NCBI GenBank assembly: GCA_027066935.1
Contig: JAMOMX010000418.1
Location: 1 to 6,094, forward strand
DNA length: 6,094 bases
Reading direction: 5' to 3'
Origin: Sulfurimonas sp.
Lineage (GTDB): Bacteria; Campylobacterota; Campylobacteria; Campylobacterales; Sulfurimonadaceae
Position 1 is the first letter of the stretch. Each line of letters opens with the position of its first letter. The notes beneath the pieces are model-generated. The model made no database searches. It was not told the origin of the DNA and was given only the letters and a program-made list of their open reading frames with translations. This document shows positions 1 through 4,240 of the stretch, one piece after another. A program made the position numbers and the translations under genes.

Positions 1-127
1 ATCTAATCACTACTATAGTTTAGAACTTAAAAAAGAAAAAGAAAATTTAAAATTCTTTAGTAAAAATATATTGAGGTGGTTTGAATTTAAATTACATGGC
101 TGGAGTTCAAATCATTCAACAAATTGA
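1..127 (+). CDS. Pentapeptide-repeat protein, 3' end only (first copy)
   Basis: This is the last 41 codons of the same gene that is complete at 4241-5314; the start lies outside the window on this side. The visible part is the Lys/Glu-rich helix (ELKKEKENLKFF) followed by the amphipathic stretch LRWFEFKLHGWSSNHSTN. It ends at TGA in 125-127, where relatives of this family would be expected to have Trp (see the complete copy). The reading frame continues past the TGA without a shift into the membrane-spanning part at 152-370. Confidence 0.8.
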   Translation, partial: SNHYYSLELKKEKENLKFFSKNILRWFEFKLHGWSSNHSTN

Positions 128-151
128 TTATTTACTTTATTTTGGATAACT

Positions 152-370
152 ATGGTAGGTATTTTAAACTTAGATAGCTGTATAATAGAGTCAATAATTC
201 AGCTTTACTATTCATCCAGCAGGTTTGATTTAATTGCAAACTCACTTTATGAACTTACAAAATTTGATAAAGACGGTATTCCATTTTCAACTATGTTGTT
301 AAAAATAATATTAATATATTTAATTGTTCAATTCGTAGTAACCTTTAAACAAAATACAAGAAGAAAGTAA
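152..370 (+). pseudogene. Detached C-terminal membrane part of the pentapeptide protein (first copy)
   Basis: The 72-residue reading frame is in phase with the upstream gene and separated from it only by TGA at 125-127 and eight sense codons (LFTLFWIT). It contains two hydrophobic segments, FWITMVGILNL (with the preceding codons) and TMLLKIILIYLIVQFVV, and ends with the basic tail TFKQNTRRK. I see no convincing ribosome binding site before the ATG at 152, so independent translation is doubtful. It is identical to 5339-5557. If the TGA is read through, or is a recent mutation, this is simply the membrane anchor of the upstream protein. Confidence 0.7.
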
Positions 371-376
371 AATATT

Positions 377-448
377 ACAAAATGACATACTTTTCAATAA
401 AACAAATTTTAAATGTTATGGTACTAAAAAGTATCAAGGATAGATAAA
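377..448 (+). promoter_or_regulatory. Leader module, copy A, ahead of the ORF6N gene
   Basis: This segment is about 85% identical (64 of 75 aligned bases including the following ATG) to 3639-3710, which sits at the same distance ahead of the DinD-like gene. It ends in the Shine-Dalgarno-like AAGGAT (436-441), seven bases before the ATG at 449. It also contains a 21-codon reading frame, 382-447, beginning MTYFSIKQILNVMV and ending in TAA one base before the ORF6N start, which would suit translational coupling. Whether the peptide matters or the element acts as DNA or RNA cannot be told from one pair of copies. Confidence 0.55.
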
Positions 449-1393
449 ATGAATCAAAATACAACTATATCTAAAGAAAATATTCAAGATAAAATTTTTA
501 CTATAAGAGGACTGCAAGTTATGTTAGATGAAGATTTAGCAGGGCTTTATCAAGTTCAAACAAAAGTTTTCAATCAAGCAGTCAAAAGAAATGATAAAAG
601 GTTTCCAGAGCATTTTAGATTTCAACTTACAGAAGATGAATATCAAAACTTGAGGTCACAATTTGTGACCTCAAGTTCTCAACATCATTTAAGGTCACAA
701 AACGTTACCTTAAGATTAGATTCAGATAAATTAGTAAAAAATTATGGAGGAAGAAGATATCTACCTTATGTTTTTACAGAACAAGGTGTAGCTATGCTTT
801 CAGCAGTATTAAAAAATAAAATAGCAATACAAGTAAGCATACAAATTATAGATACTTTTGTGCAGATGAGAAAATTTTTATCTAACAATGCTTTAGTTTT
901 TCAAAGACTAGATAGCTTAGAGCAAAAACAATTTAAAAACGATGAAAATTTTAATGAGATATTTGAAGCCATAGAGAGTAAAGATATAAAACCAAAGCAA
1001 GGTATATTTTATGATGGGCAAGTTTATGATGCTTATATCTTTGTATCTGATTTAATTAAAAGAGCAAATAAAAGTATAATACTTATAGATAACTATATAG
1101 ATGATAGTGTATTGACTTTGTTGTCAAAAAGAGATGCAGATATATCTTGTGTAATTTATACAAAAACCATAACGAAACAGCTAAAATTAGACCTTGAAAA
1201 ACATAACTTGCAATATCCAAAAATAAAGATAAAAAAGTTTGAAAATTCACATGATAGATTTTTGATACTTGATAATAAAGAAGTTTATCACATAGGTGCT
1301 AGTTTAAAAGACTTAGGTAAAAAATGGTTTGCATTTTCAAAGTTTGATATTAAGGCACTTGATATTGTATCTAAGCTTGAAAAAGGAAAATAA
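449..1393 (+). CDS. ORF6N-domain protein with PLD-like C-terminal domain
   Basis: The 314-residue protein is intact. Residues about 12-130 form an ORF6N domain, a DNA-binding-type module of phage antirepressor-like proteins; visible signatures are IFTIRGLQVMLDEDLAGLY, NQAVKRNDKRFPEHFRFQL and GGRRYLPYVFTEQGVAMLSA. Residues 68-88 carry a doubled LRSQ-x-VT motif, making the segment before GGRRY longer than I expect for the family. After a linker (about 140-180), the C-terminal domain begins near KPKQGIFYDGQVYDAY and contains H268-x-R270-x4-D275 followed by G283-A-S. This resembles the HxKx4D...GS arrangement of phospholipase D-like enzymes with Lys replaced by Arg; catalysis is inferred only. 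The start is supported by AAGGAT seven bases upstream. The next gene starts three bases after the stop, so the two are probably cotranscribed. The exact substrate is unknown. Confidence 0.9.
   Translation: MNQNTTISKENIQDKIFTIRGLQVMLDEDLAGLYQVQTKVFNQAVKRNDKRFPEHFRFQLTEDEYQNLRSQFVTSSSQHHLRSQNVTLRLDSDKLVKNYGGRRYLPYVFTEQGVAMLSAVLKNKIAIQVSIQIIDTFVQMRKFLSNNALVFQRLDSLEQKQFKNDENFNEIFEAIESKDIKPKQGIFYDGQVYDAYIFVSDLIKRANKSIILIDNYIDDSVLTLLSKRDADISCVIYTKTITKQLKLDLEKHNLQYPKIKIKKFENSHDRFLILDNKEVYHIGASLKDLGKKWFAFSKFDIKALDIVSKLEKGK
647..677. repeat. Perfect 31-bp palindrome inside the ORF6N gene
   Basis: The arm AACTTGAGGTCACAA (647-661) is exactly reverse-complemented at 663-677 around the single base T662. 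The symmetry stops sharply on both sides. It encodes residues around NLRSQFVTSS, in the extended loop before GGRRY. A 15-bp perfect arm in coding DNA is not expected by chance. With only one central base it fits a protein-binding operator or a cruciform better than a simple terminator. Confidence 0.9.
689..713. repeat. Second, imperfect palindrome sharing the same half-site
   Basis: TTAAGGTCAC (689-698) faces GTTACCTTAA (704-713) across five bases, with nine of ten pairs matching. The half-site AGGTCACAA occurs here (692-700) and in the perfect palindrome at 653-661. The two sites lie 39 bases apart and encode the repeated LRSQ-x-VT peptide, so one may have arisen by in-frame duplication of the other. 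Confidence 0.65.
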
Positions 1394-1396
1394 TAA

Positions 1397-1789
1397 ATGC
1401 CAAATTTTGCAAAACTAAATGAACTTTTAAAAAATAATGAAACAGAAGTTTTGGAGTTTAAAGAAGCAAAAAATGATTTTGACTTTAGAAAACTTGGCAA
1501 ATATTTTAGTGCATTATCAAACGAAGCGAACCTTTTAGTAAAAGATGAAGCTTGGCTTATTTTTGGAGTAAAAAATGATAAAACTATAGTTGGTACAAAC
1601 TACAGACCAAATAGTGACACCCTACACAGCATAAAAAATGAAATCGCTAATAAAACTTCTAATCGTATCACTTTTAAAGAGATTTATGAAATTTATATGG
1701 AGAATAAAAGAGTTTTATTATTTCAAATACCATCTGTACCTAAAGGATTGCCTATATCTTTTGAGGGACATTATACCAAAACCTATTAA
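1397..1789 (+). pseudogene. AlbA_2 (Schlafen-type) ATP-binding family protein, C-terminally truncated
   Basis: The 130-residue reading frame carries most of an AlbA_2 domain as found in proteins usually annotated 'ATP-binding protein' or Schlafen-like. Signatures are ETEVLEFKEAKNDFDF (residues 15-30), LGKYFSALSNEANL, AWLIFGVKNDKTIVGTNYRP, IANKTSNRITFKEIYEI and LFQIPSVPKGLPISFEGHY. Family members normally continue from GHY into a YGRDGESL-like segment; here the frame turns into TKTY and stops at TAA, and I do not find the continuation in the other frames. A deletion or recombination junction near 1775 is therefore likely. The start follows AAGGA (1383-1387) and comes three bases after the ORF6N stop. 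The role is unknown; these genes often sit beside type I restriction loci. Confidence 0.8.
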
Positions 1790-1809
1790 AAGGTATGAAT
1801 TCAGATGAG

Positions 1810-1827
1810 ATCCTAAGTGTTTAGGAT
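1810..1827. other. Small hairpin in the convergent intergenic gap
   Basis: ATCCTAA (1810-1816) pairs with TTAGGAT (1821-1827) around GTGT. It lies in the 74-base gap between the truncated AlbA_2 gene and the convergent MmcQ gene. Neither strand shows a T-run directly after the stem, so an intrinsic terminator is possible but not shown. I see nothing else in this gap. Confidence 0.3.
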
Positions 1828-1863
1828 AAAAATCTATTCTTGTTTATAGTGTTTAACTTAAGG

Positions 1864-2220
1864 TTATAAAACTCCAAAAAGTCGCTCTTTTTGTTTTTTT
1901 GTTAGCTTTGAAACTATCAAATCATAAGAGTGATCAATTAACTCAAAAAAGAGTTCGTTATCTACATCACCATCATCTGTTATGGTATTCCAATGCTTTT
2001 TATTCATGTGATACCCAGCACAAATGGAATCGTAAAGGTTTCTAAGTTCTAGTGCATATATGGGGTCGCATTTTAGATTCACTTTTATCGGTTGCTCCTC
2101 AGCTGTAAGTGCAAACATCTTTTGCATCACACGATATACACGAACATTTTCATCAAACGGATAATCAAATGTTGCACCTTTTTTTGAAAGTAGGTAAGAG
2201 TCAAGTTTTTCAAAAGTCAT
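1864..2220 (-). CDS. MmcQ/YjbR-family DNA-binding protein
   Basis: The 118-residue protein has the full length expected of this small family of double-wing, presumed DNA-binding proteins. Visible signatures in order are TFDYPFDENVRVYRVMQKMFAL (about residues 17-38, here split by family-typical substitutions), KVNLKCDP (46-53), CAGYHMNKKHWNT (67-79) and LIDHSYDLIVSKL (95-107). Its start codon overlaps the stop of the upstream VOC fragment as ATGA (2217-2220), so the two were a translationally coupled reverse-strand operon. This region is visibly less A+T-rich than the + strand genes. It is one of only two complete genes in the unit. The molecular function of the family is not well defined. Confidence 0.88.
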   Translation of the reverse strand: MTFEKLDSYLLSKKGATFDYPFDENVRVYRVMQKMFALTAEEQPIKVNLKCDPIYALELRNLYDSICAGYHMNKKHWNTITDDGDVDNELFFELIDHSYDLIVSKLTKKQKERLFGVL

Positions 2221-2477
2221 GAGGCAACTTGTGAAGCAAACCCTAAGATATAACCGTTACAATCTTTGATGTAAAACTCTTTCATACCATACCAAGTTGT
2301 ATGAAGTTCTTTGAGTATCTCTACATCTTTTGGCAACTTTGAGAAAAAAGTATCAACATCATCTAACTTCATATAAAATGAAGCCGATGCCCCAATAGAA
2401 TTGAAAAAATCTCCAATATCCTCTTTGATACTTTCAATCTCTTGAAACATAAACTCTATATCACCATGTTTCATCAT
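2217..2477 (-). pseudogene. VOC/glyoxalase-fold protein, N-terminally truncated
   Basis: The 86-residue frame corresponds to the second part of a vicinal-oxygen-chelate (glyoxalase/bleomycin-resistance/dioxygenase) protein: MMKHGDIEFMFQEIESI, then ASASFYMKLDDVDTFFSKL, then LHTTWYGMKEFYIKDCNGYILGFA, where the Glu in KEFYIKD is at the usual metal-ligand position. Relatives carry about 40 more residues before MMKHGD, with the first beta-alpha-beta unit and a metal ligand. Upstream codons remain open for about 37 codons but do not resemble that unit, and no Shine-Dalgarno precedes the ATG. I read this as a 5'-deleted gene, probably inactive as an enzyme. Confidence 0.78.
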
Positions 2478-2508
2478 ATTAGAGAAGGAGATGGTGGTTG
2501 TTTTTGTG

Positions 2509-2525
2509 AATGAAGTGACTTCATT
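2509..2525. repeat. 17-bp perfect dyad upstream of the VOC fragment
   Basis: AATGAAGT (2509-2516) is mirrored by ACTTCATT (2518-2525) around G2517. It lies between the reverse-strand VOC fragment and the rhuM-like gene. It could be an operator-like site, but the arm is short enough in A+T-rich DNA to arise by chance. Confidence 0.45.
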
Positions 2526-2564
2526 TGTATTTTTGCTACTCCTAAACTTTAAAAAAACATGGTT

Positions 2565-2591
2565 TTGAAAAAAGAAAACAAGCGATATAAT
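2565..2591 (+). promoter_or_regulatory. Candidate sigma-70 promoter for the rhuM-like gene
   Basis: A perfect -10 box TATAAT lies at 2586-2591. TTGAAA at 2565-2570 (15-base spacing) or TTTTGA at 2563-2568 (17-base spacing) could act as -35. Campylobacterota promoters often lack a strong -35, so the -10 is the better evidence. Transcription would start near 2598, giving a leader of about 60 bases before the ATG at 2657. Confidence 0.45.
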
Positions 2592-2656
2592 CTACACTTT
2601 AACCAAACTACTCTCCCAGCCATCATACTCTCCATCGTACTCATCAGTTAGATAAT
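2592..2656 (-). pseudogene. C-terminal remnant of an RraB-like protein
   Basis: On the reverse strand the frame reads YLTDEYDGEYDGWESSLVKV followed by a TAG stop at 2592-2594. The core EYDGEYDGWE resembles the conserved EYDGWG/E segment near the end of RraB-type RNase E inhibitor proteins. The reading frame runs straight into the start of the rhuM-like gene at 2657, beyond which no homology continues, so its 5' part was probably removed when the + strand gene arrived. Only about 20 codons survive, so the family call is tentative. Confidence 0.4.
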
Positions 2657-2832
2657 ATGCAAAACCAAATTATAGTTTACAATAGTGGTGAAATAGAGTT
2701 AAATATTTCAATTAAAAATGAGACTATTTGGCTTACTCAAAAACAGATAGCACTACTCTTTGAAAAAGATACAAGAACTGTAAATGAGCATATAAAAGCT
2801 ATTTATAAGGAAAAAGAACTTTTACAAGATGC

Positions 2833-2857
2833 AACTATCCGAAAATTTCGGATAGTT
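2833..2857. repeat. Perfect 25-bp palindrome inside the rhuM-like gene
   Basis: AACTATCCGAAA (2833-2844) is exactly mirrored by TTTCGGATAGTT (2846-2857) around A2845. It encodes TIRKFRIV in the middle of the RhuM domain. Its design, long perfect arms with one central base in the N-terminal domain of an antirepressor-like gene, matches the palindrome in the ORF6N gene although the sequences differ. Confidence 0.88.
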
Positions 2858-3040
2858 CAAAAAGAGGGTAAAAGAAAAGTCTCAAGAGATGTATTACATT
2901 ATAATTTAGATGTAATTATATCAGTTGGCTATAGAGTGAATTCTAAAAAAGCAACACAGTTTCGTAAGTGGGCAACACAAGTTTTAAAACAGTACATTTC
3001 AAACGGTTATGTCATAAATAGCGATAAAATAACTCATTCA

Positions 3041-3061
3041 AGATTTAAGATTTAAGATTTA
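3041..3061 (+). repeat. Three tandem copies of AGATTTA
   Basis: The heptamer occupies 3041-3047, 3048-3054 and 3055-3061. It causes the first frameshift of the rhuM-like gene. Because two heptamers in this frame read aga-ttt-aag-att-taa, any number of copies above one gives a stop; only a single copy restores the protein. Slipped-strand mispairing is the likely origin. Confidence 0.88.
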
Positions 3062-3527
3062 AAGAGTTAGAAAATAGTGTTTCTATTTTACAAAATAAAA
3101 TGAAACTTTTAGAGAACAAAACCATAAAACCATCACAAGGAATCTTTTATGATGGGCAGATTTTCGATGCTTATGAGTTTGTAAGCGATATAGTTAAAAG
3201 TGCTAAAAAAGAGATAATTATACTAGATAACTACATAGATGAAACAGTTCTAACACTCTTTAGTAAAAAATCAAAACATAGAAGTAACCATCTACACAAA
3301 GACCATAACAAAACAGTTAAAACTGGACTTAGAAAAATACAACTCTCAGTATAAAGATATAACCATAAAAATATTTAAAAATGCTCACGATAGATTTTTG
3401 GTAGTAGATAAAACAGATGTTTATCATATAGGGGCAAGTCTAAAAGATTTGGGTAAGAAGTGGTTTGCTTTTTCAAAAATGGATGTTAAATCTGTTGTGA
3501 TTTTAGATAAGTTGGAGGAGAAATAAA

Positions 3528-3647
3528 ATGCCACAAAACTTAAAAGAAGCTCACCATCAGTTAGATTTAGCCAAAAAGAGATATTACTGTAAAAAACCAT
3601 TTGAAAATGATGAAGAGATGATAAAAAAAGAAAGTATGACAAAATGA
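3528..3647 (+). pseudogene. Remnant of a DNA methyltransferase C-terminus
   Basis: The 39-codon frame starts ATG one base after the rhuM-like stop and reads MPQNLKEAHHQLDLAKK, RYYCKKPFENDEE, then MIKKESMTK. The pattern PxxLxxAHxxLDxAV...CYRxKPFxxDEER is the extreme C-terminal helix pair of MmeI/YeeA-like class I SAM-dependent DNA methyltransferases. Compared with the tail at 4130-4240, the 11 residues RLEYLFGLYEE are missing between NDEE and M, exactly as expected from a deletion between two ATGAAGA copies. The catalytic part of the enzyme is absent. Such a short piece cannot methylate DNA; it marks a lost restriction-modification gene. Confidence 0.68.
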
Positions 3648-3710
3648 CATATTTTTCAATAAAATCGATTTTAAATGCTATGGTGCTAGAAAGAATAAAG
3701 GATAGATGAT
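3639..3710 (+). promoter_or_regulatory. Leader module, copy B, ahead of the DinD-like gene
   Basis: This is the diverged second copy of the segment at 377-448. It again ends with a Shine-Dalgarno-like AAAGGAT (3697-3703) seven bases before the ATG at 3711. Its small frame, 3644-3709, begins MTYFSIKSILNAMV, overlaps the preceding stop as ATGA and ends in TGA one base before the next start. Eleven of 75 aligned positions differ between the copies; 16 of 21 residues of the small peptide are the same. Confidence 0.55.
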
Positions 3711-4240
3711 ATGGATAAACAGTTAGTAGCAACAATGCAAAATCAATTTAATAATATATCAAATGTACTAGATGATACACAATAGAGTTTTGGTATGCTA
3801 GAGATTTACAAAATATGCTTGGATATCAAAGTTGGGATAAGTTTCAAAATGTTATATAAAAAGCACAAATTAGCTGTGAAAATTCTAATATAAATATAAC
3901 AGACCATTTTCGCCATGTGGGAAAAATGGTAGAGATAGGTTCAGGGGCTACTAGAGGGATTAAAGATATTGTATTAACTCGTTATGCTTGTTACCTCATA
4001 GCACAAAATGGGGATAGCTCAAAAGAGCAAATTTCATTTGCACAAACTTATTTTGCAATTCAAACAAGGAAAGAAGAGTTAATTGAACAAAGATTAGAGT
4101 TAGAAACAAGATTAGAAGCAAATCGTAAATTAAATTTAGCCATAGAAAAATGTTATAGAAATAAAGCATTTGAAAATGATGAAGAAAGACTTGAATATCT
4201 TTTTGGGCTTTATGAAGAGATGGTTGAGGAAGAAAAGTAG
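3711..4240 (+). pseudogene. DinD-like (damage-inducible protein D) gene fused to a methyltransferase tail
   Basis: The start has a good ribosome site. The frame MDKQLVATMQNQFNNISNVL stops at TAG (3783-3785) after 24 codons. Allowing the loss of about one base near 3778 it continues IEFWYARDLQNMLGYQSWDK, a DinD/antirepressor N-domain, then meets an in-frame TAA at 3857 where Glu is expected (NVI-stop-KAQISCENS). After that the frame is open to 4240; a GTG at 3917 could begin a 107-residue product with KMVEIGSGATRGIKDIVL, TRYACYLIAQNGDSSK and FAQTYFAIQTRKEEL. From 4130 the protein stops resembling DinD and reads LNLAIEKCYRNKAFENDEE then RLEYLFGLYEEMVEEEK, a methyltransferase C-terminus. DinD proteins are normally near 270-280 residues, so the second half was replaced. 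The stop is directly followed by the ATG of the pentapeptide gene. Confidence 0.82.
3903..3930. repeat. Imperfect 28-bp dyad inside the DinD-like gene
   Basis: ACCATTTT (3903-3910) and AAAATGGT (3923-3930) are exact reverse complements, and the inner CCA (3913-3915) and TGG (3918-3920) add three more pairs around TG. Two central pairs fail on each side. It encodes DHFRHVGKMV, a well-conserved stretch of the family, so chance and protein constraint can explain it better than for the other two palindromes. Confidence 0.45.

Larger units (their letters stand above)
1..907. repeat. Left copy of exact 907-bp terminal direct repeat
   Basis: This stretch recurs at the right end of the window with an offset of 5187 bases. 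It holds the 3' end of the pentapeptide gene, its detached C-terminal part, the leader and the first 153 codons of the ORF6N gene. I compared the copies by eye along their length and saw no difference, including the shared TGA nonsense codon. The match begins and ends at the window edges, inside genes, so the real repeat may be longer. A circular 5187-bp molecule sequenced past its start is the simplest reading; a tandem duplication or an assembly overlap would look the same. Confidence 0.97.
2657..3526 (+). pseudogene. RhuM-family (virulence RhuM) gene with two frameshifts
   Basis: The N-terminal 128 codons are a RhuM domain: NSGEIELNISIKNETIWLTQ, IALLFEKDTRTVNEHI, then RDVLHYNLDVIISVGYRVNS and FRKWATQVLKQYISNGYVIN. 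Translation then hits TAA at 3053-3055 because the 7-mer AGATTTA is present three times (3041-3061); with one copy the frame reads SRFKELENSVSIL and continues. The second part (from about 3062) has the domain also seen in the ORF6N protein, KPSQGIFYDGQIFDAYEFV. A second shift near 3279 fits loss of two bases (cat-ata-gaa became cat-aga), after which the third frame gives TIYTKTITKQL, HDRFLVVD and IGASLKDLGKKWFAFSK to the TAA at 3524-3526. The net change of +12 restores the original frame, giving an ancestral protein of about 285 residues. No clear Shine-Dalgarno precedes 2657. Confidence 0.88.

Noticed and set aside
181..186. TATAAT as a promoter inside the pentapeptide C-terminal part
   Set aside because: It is inside a coding frame, has no -35 match that I can see, and such hexamers are frequent in DNA this A+T-rich.
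653..671. CRP/FNR-type binding site
   Set aside because: The half-sites TCACA and TGTGA are in the inverted order and too close together compared with TGTGA-N6-TCACA, and the site is well inside a gene.
1288..1500. Reverse-strand frame opposite the ORF6N/AlbA_2 junction
   Set aside because: It lies opposite two well-recognised genes, is Phe/Ser-rich as antisense of Lys-rich A+T-rich DNA usually is, and resembles nothing I know.
1771..1824. Alternative frame reading YQNLLKGMNSDEILSV as the tail of another gene
   Set aside because: It faintly resembles tails of Rpn-type nuclease/transposase proteins, but 17 codons without context are too little to call.
3100..3354. Separate 84-codon gene starting at 3100
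   Set aside because: It is the middle of the rhuM-like gene between two frameshifts; the ATG falls inside a coiled linker and the end lacks the conserved HDRF...GASLKDLG part found in the next frame.
3424..3735. Reverse-strand 103-codon frame
   Set aside because: It overlaps the conserved end of the rhuM-like gene, the methyltransferase remnant and the leader on the other strand; its sequence is antisense noise.
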